DNA from: Pseudomonas uvaldensis
GTDB taxonomy: Bacteria; Pseudomonadota; Gammaproteobacteria; Pseudomonadales; Pseudomonadaceae
NCBI RefSeq assembly: GCF_021271205.1
Contig: NZ_JAIWKS010000005.1
Coordinates: 186,001-250,000, forward strand
Direction: 5' to 3'
Length of the DNA stretch: 64,000 nucleotides
The stretch's first letter is position 1. The number at the start of each line of letters is the position of its first letter. Under the pieces are notes generated by a model. The model saw nothing but the letters and a program-made list of their open reading frames with translations. It had not been told where the DNA came from and searched no databases. The translations under genes were made by a program, and so were the position numbers. Shown here in pieces: positions 37,809-47,587 of the stretch.

Positions 37809-40800
37809 GGGTTCTGCTCCAGTGGGCAATGCTCTCGAGCAGTACCGATTCCTGATACGGCTTGCCCAGGTAGTCGTTGACGCCGATGGCCATGGCCCGA
37901 TCGCGGTGTTTCTGGCCCGTACGGGACGTGATCATGATGATCGGCAGGTGTGCCAGGCGCGGGTCGTTGCGCACCTGGGTCGCCACTTCAAAACCGTCCA
38001 TGCGCGGCATTTCGATGTCCAGCAGCATCAGGTCCGGGGAGTGTTCGCTCAGCAAGGCCATGGCATCCACCCCGTCCTTGGCGGTAAGCACATGCATGCC
38101 GTGGCGCTCCAGCAAGCGACTGGTGACCTTGCGCACCGTCACCGAATCGTCCACCACCAGCACCAGCAGCGGCCGTTGATGTTCGCCGTCACCTTCGGCC
38201 AGTGCCTGGCGCCGTGGGGTCTGGCCAGGCAAGGCGCGGATCGGCGCCAGCAAGTCGAGGATGAGCACCACCCGGCCGTCCCCCAGGATGGTCGCGCCGG
38301 ACAGTCCCTGCACCGAAGAGAATTGCGGGCCTAGACTTTTGACCACGATTTCCCGAGTCCCAAGGGTCGCGTCCACCTGCACCGCGACATGCCGCTCATT
38401 GCACTGCATCAGCAGCAGCGGCAAGGGCTGGCTCTGGCCCAGCAGCTTGGCACGGGCGCCAGTCTTCAGTACTTCGCCCAAGTAGTACAACTCATGGCGT
38501 TGCCCGGCGTAGGTGTAGACCGGCGGATCGAGTTGGTAATAGGCATCCAGCTCGGCGGGCAGCACCCGCACAATGCTTTCGATGGTGTTGAGCGGGATCG
38601 CGTACTGGTCTTCATGACACTGCACCATCAGTGCCCGGTTGACCGCCACGGTAAACGGCAGGCGAATACGGAAATGCACGCCCTGCCCCGCCGTGGAATC
38701 GATCATCATGCTGCCGCCCAGTTGCCGCACCTCTTCATGGACCACGTCCATGCCGACGCCGCGCCCGGAGATCTGGGTAATTTTCTCAGCGGTGGAAAAA
38801 CCCGGCTGCAGGATGAACTGCAAGACATCGCGGTCGCTGATGTCACTGTCCGGCGCCAGCAGTCCACGCTTGATCGCCTTGTTCCGCACCGCCTCCAGGG
38901 GCACGCCGGCGCCATCGTCGCGGATGTCGAAAATGATGTCGCCGCCTTCCCGTGAAAGTTCGAGGCTGATGCGGCCGCGCGCCGGTTTGCCGGCGGCGAT
39001 GCGCACATCGGCGGGTTCCAGGCCATGATCGACGGCGTTGCGCAACATATGCTCCAGCGGCGCGGCCATGCGTTCCAGTACATTGCGGTCCATCTCGCCT
39101 TCGGCGTTATCGACCACGAACTCCACATCCTTGCCCAGTTCCTGGGCCACCTGCCGGACGATGCGTTTGAGGCGCGGCAGCATGCGCTCGAACGGCACCA
39201 TGCGCGTGCGCATCAGGCCTTCCTGGAGTTCGGTGTTGATACGGCCTTGCTGTTGCAGCAGGTTTTCCGCGTCGTGATTACCCTGGTCCAGGGTTTCCTT
39301 GAGGTCGAGCAGGTCCGAAGCGGATTCGAACAGTGCCCTGGACAACTGCTGCAACTGGGAATGGCGGTCCATTTCCAACGGGTCGAAATCTTCGTAGCCC
39401 AGCCGCTCAGCTTCTACCTGCTGGCGACTGAGGATCCGTCCCTGGGTTTCGGTGTCGAGGCGCCGCAATTGATCGCGCATGCGCTCGATGGTGGTTTCCA
39501 TCTCGCCCAAAGCCACCCGCGCGTCATTGACCTGCTGTTCGATACGACCACGAAAGATCGAAGCCTCCCCCGCCAGGTTCACTAGGTCGTCCAGCAGTTC
39601 GGCGGAGACCTTGACCATGTCCGCGCCTTCGCCCGACGCGCCCGGCTCAGGCTTGGCAGGCGCGGGGATCGGAGCAGGAACCGGCACAACCGCGGCTTCG
39701 GGCGCCGGGCTTGCCTGTGGCTGGTTGACCGCCTGGATCTGCGCGATCAGGCGGTCCGCCGGCGGACAGGGCTGGCCGGCCCGCACCGCGTCGAGCATGT
39801 GCGCCAGCCGGTCATGGCTGCTTTGCAGCAGCGTGAACAGCGTCGGGGTCGCTTGCAGCAGACCTGCCGACAACCCCTCGTAGAGGTTTTCCAGTTCGTG
39901 AGCGAGATCGCCGATGGGACCGATTTCCACCATCCGCGCCCCCCCCTTGAGGGTATGCAGGTCGCGCAACAGGGTTTCGACGGCCTGGCGGTTCGACGGC
40001 TCGGCCTGCCAGCGCAGCAACGCCGCGCCGGAACTGTCGAGGATGTCGAAGCCTTCCTCGAGGAAGATCTCCAGCAGCTCGGGATCATGATGGGTGCCGT
40101 CGCCCTGGGTCACTCCGCTTGCCTCGACGACGTGCGGTTTGTCCTGGCGGAACCTGCGGATGGCGTCGATCAGCGAAACGGGATCGCCCAACACTTGGCC
40201 CTGCTGCAATTGCCCGAGCAGCAGCTCAAGGCGCTCATGGCTGCTGTTGAGCAGTTGCGCCAACTCGTCACTGTAACTGTAGCGGCGGTCCACCAACCCT
40301 TCATAAAGGTTTTCCAGCTCCTGGGCCAGGTCGCTCACCGGCCGGATATCGGCCATCCGGGCACCGCCCTTGAGGGTATGCAGGTCCCGTTGCAGCGAGG
40401 ACAGTGGCGCGCCGTTGTCCGGATCGGCCAGCCAGCGTTGCAGGGCCTGGGCGGCGCTTTCCAGGATGTCCTGGGCCTCCTCGAGGAAGATCGAGGTGAT
40501 GTCGTCGTCCACGGCCGCATCGTCACGTTCCAGCTCGGTCATCGCATCGCCCAGTTCGCGGATGCTCAGGGTCCGGCTACCGTCGCTGCGGATCAGGCCC
40601 GTGGCCGACGGATCGAGACCTGCCTCGAGCAAGCGACGCAAGGCCTGCACCCGCTCGGGCTGCGGATGGACCTGTTGCCCGGCCGCCAATTCATCGAGCA
40701 TGTCGACCAACGCCTCATGGGCGAGTTGCGCTTGCTGGAAAAATTCATCGTTGACCGCCAGGCTGCTTTCCTCCACCGCGCCATAGAGGTCGAGCAAGGC

Positions 40801-43707
40801 TTCGCACAGCTCATCCATCGGATGCAGCTCGGCCAGGTGCGCGCCTTCACCGAGGGTGGTCAATTCGTCCAGCAGCGCACTCAGCTCCTGGCCTTGGCCG
40901 GGATGCTCCTGCCAACGCTGCAACAGGCTTTCGGCATCCAACAGAATGTCCATGCCCTGGGCGAGGAAATCATTGATCAGTTGCGGATCCCGCTTGGGCC
41001 GCAGGCCTTTGTCTGGTGCGTTGAGCGCCGCCCGCAGGCGCTCGGCCAACAGGGCCTGGGTTCGCTGGATCAGGTCCTCGGCGCCGGGAATCGGCGCCAG
41101 CGGATCGCTTTGCAGCTGGCGCAGCCCCAGGCGCAGCAGGCCCTCGGCCTCCAGCAGACATTCCACCTCATCGAGGTCGAGGGCAATCAGGTGCGCCCGG
41201 AATTCCCGGGCGAGCTGGTCCATCGTCCCCGCCAGTTCGGCGATGGGCAGCACGCCGGCCATGAACGCACTGCCCTTGAGGGTGTGCAAGGCCCGATGCA
41301 ATTCATCGCCCGCCTGCAACGGCATGTGTTCGACGGCCTGGTCGAGAAAGCGCCGCAAGCTGGCGAGATGGCCCTGGGCTTCGTTGTCGAAGATTTTCAA
41401 CAGCAAAGGGTCGAGGGCGGCCACGTCCCGCTGGTCCTCATCCTCCTCGTCGCAGCCCCTGGCAAGGGCATGGGCGCGGGCAGCCAGACGGTCGACATCG
41501 TCGCGCTGGCGCTGGCGATGGTCGGCGAACTCAGCCACCAGGCCGGGGAGCAGTTGCACCGTGTCGTCGACCAACCGTTGTACCGAGGCTCCCGGCTCGA
41601 CGCTGCGTTCCAGCACGCGGTTGAGCAGGTTCTCCACCGCCCACGCCAATTCCCCCAACACCAGTGCCCGGACCATGCGACCACTGCCCTTGAGGGTATG
41701 AAAGGCCCGGCGCAGTTCACCCAGGATGCCTTGATCGTCGGGTCGCGCCGTCCACCGGGGCAGGTACTCGCGCAGCACCTCCAGCACTTCCTCGGCTTCT
41801 TCCAGGAAGACTTCGCGCAACTCGTCGTCCACCGGGTGTTCGTCCACCGGCGGCGGCAACAGGCTGCCCGGCGTGCTACGCGCCGGGGGGTTGACCGCCG
41901 AGACCGGACTGGCCAGCACCTCGGCCAGGGACTGCACGGTCTGCGGATCATCCAGCTCCTGCAGGTCCTGCATGAGCTGCGCCTCGTTGGGGCTCAGCAC
42001 ATCGTCGAGCAATGGCACCCGGGCTTCGTCGGGGAAATAACCGAGGGCCGCCAGGCTTCGCTCCACCTCATCGAGCAGCGACTCACCGGGATTCTGCGGA
42101 TCGTCGCTCAAGCGCTCCAGATAGTATTCGAGACCGCTGATCACATCGGCGAGGTGATCGAGTTCTTCCCACCCCGGCTGGGCCCGCTCCAGCAGCAGAT
42201 GATCGCGGATGAAACCGTTGCAGGCTTCCACCAGGCCGGCGGCGCGCCCCAGGGGAATCATCGCCAGCGCGCCGCGCACCTGGGTCAGCAAGGCGGGCAA
42301 GCCCTGTAGCTGCTCGCTGTTCCAGTCGGCCTCGATGTAGTCGACGATCATGTCCTTGGCCTGCTGCAGGCAGGTGTGGGCTTCCTTGATGACGATCTGG
42401 TGGATCTGGGTCAGGTCGGTGGTGGGCAGCGGGTTGTCTTCAGGGCTTTCGGGCTCGACGGTGCCGACCATGCCGGCCAGGGTGGCCTCGACGTAGAGCA
42501 AGGCGCCGGCGACGTCCATGAGGGTCGCGTCATCGGGTTCGCGCTGGCCTTGGGCGAGGCTCAGGACCACCGCCAACTGATCGATGATGACCTTGCGCGG
42601 CTGACCGAAACCGAGCACCGCCAGGGTATCGGCGATCTGCCGCAGGGGCGCCAGCAGGCTGTCCAGCTCCGAGGCGTGCTGGCGGTCGCTGCGCACGAAC
42701 AGGTCCAGCCGCTCCTTGACGCGCACCAGTTCTTCACAAAGTGCGGTGAGTACCGAACGCATGGCATCGCGGTCGGGGCCCGCCAGGCGCGCACGTTCTT
42801 CGTCGACCATGGCGCTGTCGGGTAGCGCGTCTTCCAGTGAGTAGCGTTCTTTCATGATCTGCATCTGCCCGCTGGGATGTTCAGCCTTGGCAATATAGAA
42901 CAACAAGCTCTTGAGCAAATGGGGCGGCGCCGGTTGATTGATGCCCGGCATGCCCTGCTCCAGCAGGCGTTTGAGCTCCTTGTCGGCTTCCTTGAACAGG
43001 CTGCGCAGCGCCGGGCTGTTGGCGATGCGCCCCTCGCGCATGCCTTCGACCAGCGCCGAGGCCACCTGCCACAATGCATTGAGCGGCGCCCCGGCACACA
43101 GCCCTTCCAGGCGGTGGAAGACTTTGGTCAGGTAGCCCAGGTGTGTGGCGTCGTCCTGTTCGCGCAACAGACCTACCAGGGCCATCTGCAGGGTCTGGCG
43201 CAGCTTGCGTAACGTGTTGGGCAGCTCCGGCGGTTCGAGCCGCTTCAGGGCCGCGTCGCTGAGTGGTGCGATTTCCGGCAGCTCGGGACTGAACAGACTG
43301 GTTTCCGACAGCAGGCCCTCGCCCCGGGCGCTGCGCAGGTCGTTGATCAGCGGCAGCACCACCAGCGGCAAGTCGCGACGCGCGCCCTGGACGCGATCCA
43401 GGTACATCGGCAACTGCCCGAGGGCCTGACTCAACAGGCTGATGGCCTCGTCGCGATGAGCAACGCTGTTGTTGCGCAAGGCGGCACACAGTTGCTCCAT
43501 CTCTTCGGCCAGCAACGCCGCGCCGTAGAACTCGACCATCTGCAGGCCGCCGTGGACCTGATGAATACAAGCCAGGCATTGGCCGAGGGCATCCGACGCC
43601 TGCGGATCCTCCACCAGGCGGTTGAGGGCCAGATGGGCCTGCTTCAGCGTTTCGGCAATCTCGCCCTTGACCCATTCCAGGGCCACGTAGTCGTGCCGAT
43701 CACCCAT
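37801..43707 (-). CDS. chpA: Hybrid chemotaxis histidine kinase ChpA with eight phosphotransfer modules
   Basis: 1968-residue hub kinase of the Pil-Chp surface-sensing pathway; it phosphorylates PilG and PilH. Eight Hpt-like modules can be placed by their acceptor residue: H49, H198, T475, H670, H808, T950, H1110 and H1251. H670, H808, H1110 and H1251 have the full HTLKG motif; H49 and H198 are weaker; T475 and T950 replace the histidine. A CheA dimer/ATPase core follows (HMLRNAVDHGLE, RDDGAG), then a CheW-like domain and a C-terminal receiver (VVDDSVTVRK, LLDIEMPRMDG). Start at 43707 with GGGAG upstream; an alternative TTG at 43719 is weaker. Confidence 0.95.
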   Translation of the reverse strand: MGDRHDYVALEWVKGEIAETLKQAHLALNRLVEDPQASDALGQCLACIHQVHGGLQMVEFYGAALLAEEMEQLCAALRNNSVAHRDEAISLLSQALGQLPMYLDRVQGARRDLPLVVLPLINDLRSARGEGLLSETSLFSPELPEIAPLSDAALKRLEPPELPNTLRKLRQTLQMALVGLLREQDDATHLGYLTKVFHRLEGLCAGAPLNALWQVASALVEGMREGRIANSPALRSLFKEADKELKRLLEQGMPGINQPAPPHLLKSLLFYIAKAEHPSGQMQIMKERYSLEDALPDSAMVDEERARLAGPDRDAMRSVLTALCEELVRVKERLDLFVRSDRQHASELDSLLAPLRQIADTLAVLGFGQPRKVIIDQLAVVLSLAQGQREPDDATLMDVAGALLYVEATLAGMVGTVEPESPEDNPLPTTDLTQIHQIVIKEAHTCLQQAKDMIVDYIEADWNSEQLQGLPALLTQVRGALAMIPLGRAAGLVEACNGFIRDHLLLERAQPGWEELDHLADVISGLEYYLERLSDDPQNPGESLLDEVERSLAALGYFPDEARVPLLDDVLSPNEAQLMQDLQELDDPQTVQSLAEVLASPVSAVNPPARSTPGSLLPPPVDEHPVDDELREVFLEEAEEVLEVLREYLPRWTARPDDQGILGELRRAFHTLKGSGRMVRALVLGELAWAVENLLNRVLERSVEPGASVQRLVDDTVQLLPGLVAEFADHRQRQRDDVDRLAARAHALARGCDEEDEDQRDVAALDPLLLKIFDNEAQGHLASLRRFLDQAVEHMPLQAGDELHRALHTLKGSAFMAGVLPIAELAGTMDQLAREFRAHLIALDLDEVECLLEAEGLLRLGLRQLQSDPLAPIPGAEDLIQRTQALLAERLRAALNAPDKGLRPKRDPQLINDFLAQGMDILLDAESLLQRWQEHPGQGQELSALLDELTTLGEGAHLAELHPMDELCEALLDLYGAVEESSLAVNDEFFQQAQLAHEALVDMLDELAAGQQVHPQPERVQALRRLLEAGLDPSATGLIRSDGSRTLSIRELGDAMTELERDDAAVDDDITSIFLEEAQDILESAAQALQRWLADPDNGAPLSSLQRDLHTLKGGARMADIRPVSDLAQELENLYEGLVDRRYSYSDELAQLLNSSHERLELLLGQLQQGQVLGDPVSLIDAIRRFRQDKPHVVEASGVTQGDGTHHDPELLEIFLEEGFDILDSSGAALLRWQAEPSNRQAVETLLRDLHTLKGGARMVEIGPIGDLAHELENLYEGLSAGLLQATPTLFTLLQSSHDRLAHMLDAVRAGQPCPPADRLIAQIQAVNQPQASPAPEAAVVPVPAPIPAPAKPEPGASGEGADMVKVSAELLDDLVNLAGEASIFRGRIEQQVNDARVALGEMETTIERMRDQLRRLDTETQGRILSRQQVEAERLGYEDFDPLEMDRHSQLQQLSRALFESASDLLDLKETLDQGNHDAENLLQQQGRINTELQEGLMRTRMVPFERMLPRLKRIVRQVAQELGKDVEFVVDNAEGEMDRNVLERMAAPLEHMLRNAVDHGLEPADVRIAAGKPARGRISLELSREGGDIIFDIRDDGAGVPLEAVRNKAIKRGLLAPDSDISDRDVLQFILQPGFSTAEKITQISGRGVGMDVVHEEVRQLGGSMMIDSTAGQGVHFRIRLPFTVAVNRALMVQCHEDQYAIPLNTIESIVRVLPAELDAYYQLDPPVYTYAGQRHELYYLGEVLKTGARAKLLGQSQPLPLLLMQCNERHVAVQVDATLGTREIVVKSLGPQFSSVQGLSGATILGDGRVVLILDLLAPIRALPGQTPRRQALAEGDGEHQRPLLVLVVDDSVTVRKVTSRLLERHGMHVLTAKDGVDAMALLSEHSPDLMLLDIEMPRMDGFEVATQVRNDPRLAHLPIIMITSRTGQKHRDRAMAIGVNDYLGKPYQESVLLESIAHWSRTHA

Positions 43708-43731
43708 AACCACTCCCAATCGACAGAACCG

Positions 43732-45792
43732 TCACACCTTGTCCTCGTCCAATTCGGGCGCTGCCGGCAAGGTGAACCCCGACACCGAACGACGCAGTTG
43801 GCTGGCCATCTTCGCCAGGTTACCGATGCTCTCGGCGGTAGCAGTTGAGCCGGACGATGTCTGCGTGGTGATCTGCTGGATCACGTTCATCGTCAGGGAA
43901 ATCTGCCCCGCCGAGGTGGTTTGTTGTCGCGCTGCGTTGGAAATGCTCTGGATCAGCGCCGCGAGGGTCCTGGACACGCCTTCGATTTCCTCCAGGGCCA
44001 CACCGGCATCCTGGGCCAGGCGGGCGCCGCGCACCACTTCGCTGGTGGTCTGCTCCATGGAAATCACCGCTTCGTTGGTGTCGGCCTGGATCGCCCGCAC
44101 CAGCGTTTCGATCTGCCGGGTTGCCGCGGAAGAACGCTCCGCCAGCCGCTGCACCTCGTCGGCCACCACCGCGAACCCGCGCCCGGCATCGCCGGCCATG
44201 GACGCCTGGATGGCGGCGTTGAGGGCCAGGATGTTGGTCTGGTCGGCGATGTCGTCGATCAGGCTGACAATGTCGCCGATTTCCTGGGAAGACTCGCCCA
44301 GGCGCTTGATGCGTTTGGCGGTGTCCTGGATCTGCTCGCGGATATTGTCCATACCATGAATGGTGTTGTGCACCACCTCGTTGCCCTTGTTGGCGATCTC
44401 CACGGAGCGCTCGGCCACCGCCGACGACTCGGCGGCGGTGGCCGAAACCTGGTCGATGGACTGAGCCATTTCATTGATTGAAGTCGAAGCTTCGCTGATT
44501 TGCTGGGCCTGGTGTTCGGAAGCCTGGGCCAGGTGCATGGCGGTGGCCTGGGTTTCCTGGACCGCCGCGGCGACCTGGCCGGCGGTGAGATTGATGGTGG
44601 CGACCAAGTCACGCAGTTGGTCCACCGAATAATTGATGGAGTCGGCGATGGTACCGGTGAAGTCCTCGGTAACCGATGCCGTGACAGTCAGGTCACCGTC
44701 GGCCAGGTCGGCGATTTCGTCCAGAAGACGCATGATCGCGTTCTGGTTGCGCTCGTTCTTCTGCGCGGTTTCGTGCAGTTGGCGATTGGTTTCACGGACC
44801 ATGACCAGGCCGATCAGGATGATCGACGTCAGCGCCAGCAGGCCCAGCACGTAGCCACCGATGGTGTGGACGGAGCGGCCTGCGGCGAGGTTCTCCAGTG
44901 CCGTGGTCAAGTGCGAGGCTTCGTCGAGCAGGGTCTGTGACAGGTTGAAGATATTGCCAGCCGATTCGCGGACCTTGAACAGCTCCGGCGAAGTCTCGAG
45001 AATTTCGTCCACCGAGCCCGAAACGAACTCGAACAGCTCGCTGATTTCAGTGAGGCGTGCCCGGGCGTCGCGGTCCTGGACCTGGGAAATCTTCAAGGTT
45101 GGATCACCTTGCAGCATGCCGTTGAGTACCTGGCCGAAACGTGCGGCATCGCGGCCGAAGGTGTCGGCGGCCTGGCTGGCGTTCTCATCCCCCGCCAATA
45201 CGGTGTTCACGGCGCCAAGAATGCGTTCGGCCAGCAGCGACTGACGTTGGGCCATGGCCACCTGGCCGGCGGGCGCGCCACGTTGCAACAGGATTTCGAC
45301 GACTTTCTCGTACTCGACCTGCAACTGCGGCACGGTTTCGGCCAGGGTCGCCGCCACCTGGTGCAACGACAGCACGGTCTGCTCACTGGACAGGATGGCA
45401 TCGGTGTTCTTGAGCAGGCGCTCCCAGTCCAGTTGCACGGCGCGCAACTGGGGCCGCAGGGTCGAGGGCGCCGGCGGCAGTCCAGTCACCGGGTCGCCTT
45501 GCTTGAGATACCCCCAACGCTGGGCGAAATCGTTGCGGGCGTCGCTCAACAGCTTGAATGCCGCAGCCTTGCCAGCGGCGGCCTCGGTGGCGTTTTTGGC
45601 AATGCGCTGGGACAGCACGCGCAACTCGCCGGCATGGCCGATGTACTGCTTGTCGTAGGTGGACTGGGTATTGAGGTAGGCGAAATTGGCGAACAACAGC
45701 ATGATGAAGACGATCAGCGCGACGAACAGCACGATGATCTGCGAACGACTGCGCGACGCTTCCAGTGGCTTGCCTGTGCTTGCTTTGATCAT
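43732..45792 (-). CDS. pilJ: Methyl-accepting chemotaxis protein PilJ
   Basis: 686-residue inner-membrane receptor of the Pil-Chp system. Two membrane helices (about 20-40 and 310-335) flank a periplasmic region with two PilJ type-IV sensor repeats ([14 protein letters not shown] and [13 protein letters not shown]). A HAMP-like linker and the MCP signalling domain with [20 protein letters not shown] follow. Start at 45792 ([13 protein letters not shown]); an extension 12 codons upstream is possible but less like the family. A REPIN lies in the 180-bp gap before it, separating it from pilI. Confidence 0.95.
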   Translation of the reverse strand: MIKASTGKPLEASRSRSQIIVLFVALIVFIMLLFANFAYLNTQSTYDKQYIGHAGELRVLSQRIAKNATEAAAGKAAAFKLLSDARNDFAQRWGYLKQGDPVTGLPPAPSTLRPQLRAVQLDWERLLKNTDAILSSEQTVLSLHQVAATLAETVPQLQVEYEKVVEILLQRGAPAGQVAMAQRQSLLAERILGAVNTVLAGDENASQAADTFGRDAARFGQVLNGMLQGDPTLKISQVQDRDARARLTEISELFEFVSGSVDEILETSPELFKVRESAGNIFNLSQTLLDEASHLTTALENLAAGRSVHTIGGYVLGLLALTSIILIGLVMVRETNRQLHETAQKNERNQNAIMRLLDEIADLADGDLTVTASVTEDFTGTIADSINYSVDQLRDLVATINLTAGQVAAAVQETQATAMHLAQASEHQAQQISEASTSINEMAQSIDQVSATAAESSAVAERSVEIANKGNEVVHNTIHGMDNIREQIQDTAKRIKRLGESSQEIGDIVSLIDDIADQTNILALNAAIQASMAGDAGRGFAVVADEVQRLAERSSAATRQIETLVRAIQADTNEAVISMEQTTSEVVRGARLAQDAGVALEEIEGVSRTLAALIQSISNAARQQTTSAGQISLTMNVIQQITTQTSSGSTATAESIGNLAKMASQLRRSVSGFTLPAAPELDEDKV

Positions 45793-45851
45793 CGGTTCTC
45801 GCCTGTACTGCCCAATCCAACTCGCCATGGGTGACTGACCTCAGGGCGGCT

Positions 45852-45955
45852 CTGTGGGAGCAAGGCTTGCCCGCGATGATGACAACACGGTTTGCTGCCG
45901 ACCGAGGCGTCTGCATCGCGAGCAAGCTTTGCTCCCACAGGCTCGCTCCCACAGG
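45852..45955. repeat. REPIN with an extra half copy, inside the pil operon
   Basis: TGTGGGAGCAAGGCTTGCCC and an inverted copy ending CTTTGCTCCCACA, followed by a third truncated copy GCTCGCTCCCACAGG. The pil genes are transcribed across this element, so it would be part of the mRNA between pilI and pilJ. Confidence 0.9.
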
Positions 45956-45972
45956 AGGCTGCGCTGTATCTG

Positions 45973-46512
45973 TTAAATCGCCACATCCATGAACCCCGCC
46001 GACCGCGTCAATGCGAAAGGACTGAACACCTGCCACTGCCGCTCGCCGCGAAACCGGCCCTTGACGAAAACCGCTTCCGGCCCGTCGAGATCGCCAACAG
46101 GCGTGGGCTCCAGGCTGTCCTGCGCGAAATGCTGCAGCCCGAGGACTTCGTCCACCAGCAACCCGGCAAATATCTCGTCGTGATCCACCACCAGCACCCG
46201 CCTTTGCTTGCGCACGGCCGACAGTTCATGACCGAAAAAACCGCACAGGTCCATCAAGGGCAACAGCCGGCCACGTAGGTTAGCCACGCCGCGCACCCAT
46301 GGCTTGACCCCGGGCAGATGCGTATGGCGCGGCTCATGCAGCACTTCGCTGACTTCGTCCATGGGGGCCACGTACCAGTGCTCGCCCAGGCGAAAGCCGA
46401 TGCCACTCCAGTTGTGGCGCAGGATCGGCTGGGACGGCAGGTCCGCGGCCAGCGACCGGCAGCGCCGGTCAATCTGCGCCAACAGTTCGAATGCGGTCAG
46501 GGATGGGCTCAT
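45973..46512 (-). CDS. pilI: CheW-like adaptor PilI
   Basis: 179-residue CheW-domain protein that couples receptor PilJ to kinase ChpA. The pattern GVKPWVRGVANLRGRLLPLMDL is typical. It follows pilH by 10 bp. The gap to pilJ (180 bp) is much larger than elsewhere in the operon because of the REPIN. Confidence 0.93.
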   Translation of the reverse strand: MSPSLTAFELLAQIDRRCRSLAADLPSQPILRHNWSGIGFRLGEHWYVAPMDEVSEVLHEPRHTHLPGVKPWVRGVANLRGRLLPLMDLCGFFGHELSAVRKQRRVLVVDHDEIFAGLLVDEVLGLQHFAQDSLEPTPVGDLDGPEAVFVKGRFRGERQWQVFSPFALTRSAGFMDVAI

Positions 46513-46522
46513 GGCCGCGGCG

Positions 46523-46888
46523 TCAACCCGCCAGTACGTTGTCGAGGGTCTTGATCAGGGTGTCTTCGTCCACCGGCTTGGTCAGGTAATCCTTTGCGCC
46601 CTGGCGCGTGCCCCAGACCTTGTCGGTGTCCTGGTCCTTGGTGGTGATGATGATCACCGGGATATGGCCGGTTTCAGGGTCCTTGGTGAGCTGGCGTGTC
46701 GCCTGGAAACCATTGAGGCCCGGCATGACGATGTCCATCAGCACAGCGTCGGGCTTTTCCTGGCGCGCCAGGGCCACGCCGTCGGCGCCGTTCTCGGCTT
46801 TCAGGACCTGATGGCCGTGCTTTTCCAGCATGCCGGTCAACTTGTACATTTCGGTCGGCGAATCATCGACGATCAGAATTCGTGCCAT
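46523..46888 (-). CDS. pilH: Response regulator PilH
   Basis: 121-residue single receiver domain. The acidic pocket (VDDS) and phosphoacceptor aspartate (AVLMDIVMPGLNG) are intact. In P. aeruginosa PilH acts opposite to PilG in setting pilus retraction and cAMP output. Start at 46888; a long in-frame extension upstream is not family-like. Lies 47 bp after pilG. Confidence 0.95.
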   Translation of the reverse strand: MARILIVDDSPTEMYKLTGMLEKHGHQVLKAENGADGVALARQEKPDAVLMDIVMPGLNGFQATRQLTKDPETGHIPVIIITTKDQDTDKVWGTRQGAKDYLTKPVDEDTLIKTLDNVLAG

Positions 46889-46935
46889 GGTGTTCCCCAT
46901 TCTTGTCGACCCCAGGCCCAACGGCCGAGCGTCAT

Positions 46936-47364
46936 TTAATGTGCCTGGTGCGGCTGGACGGCGGCAAAGCCCGGGACATGGGCCTGTATCGCGCCCAGCA
47001 GTTCTTCCCTGCTGAAAGGCTTGGTCAAAAACTGATCGGAACCGACGATGCGTCCCTTGGCCTTGTCGAACAGGCCATCGCGGGACGACAGCATGATCAC
47101 CGGCGTGGCCTTGAACGCACTGTTGTTCTTGATCAGGGCGCAGGTCTGATAACCGTCCAGACGCGGCATCATGATGTCGACAAAGATGATGCCCGGATGA
47201 TGGTCGGTAATCTTGGCCAGGGCATCGAAGCCGTCGACAGCCGTGATCACTTCGCAACCCACGTTGCGCAGCAAGGTTTCGGCGGTGCGGCGGATGGTCT
47301 TCGAGTCGTCGATGACCATGACCTTCAAGGCGCTGGGTTGTTGTTGCGTAAGATGCTCTGCCAT
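46936..47364 (-). CDS. pilG: Response regulator PilG
   Basis: 142-residue single receiver with an intact pocket (VIDDSKT) and acceptor aspartate (IIFVDIMMPRLDG). It is the forward regulator of type IV pilus extension and surface sensing. First gene of the operon, divergent from gshB across 223 bp. No good Shine-Dalgarno precedes the ATG at 47364, although the N-terminus (MAEHLTQQQPSALKVM) matches the family. Confidence 0.94.
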   Translation of the reverse strand: MAEHLTQQQPSALKVMVIDDSKTIRRTAETLLRNVGCEVITAVDGFDALAKITDHHPGIIFVDIMMPRLDGYQTCALIKNNSAFKATPVIMLSSRDGLFDKAKGRIVGSDQFLTKPFSREELLGAIQAHVPGFAAVQPHQAH

Positions 47365-47587
47365 TGCCACTGCGAACCGGTTTTTTACGCGTAAATGCGA
47401 CCGACGGCGCAAGCCCTTGATGTTCAAGGCCCGCGCGCCACATGGCAGCCTTTTTAGCACAGTCTCCGGCGCCGGGCTATCGGCCGCTCGGTGCGATGGT
47501 TTTTCCTTGACCGCCAATTCTCCGGGCGCCACTCTGACGCCACTTTTTTACATCATTCGTGTCCATCAGATTTCGAGGAACCAAGCC

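Noticed and set aside
39799..42309. 836-codon forward ORF antisense to chpA
   Set aside because: Shadow of the ChpA reading frame; no recognisable domain and no ribosome site.
47213..47587. Extended GshB start within the pilG region
   Set aside because: The added residues are antisense to pilG, whereas ATG 47588 has GAGGA and the family N-terminus.
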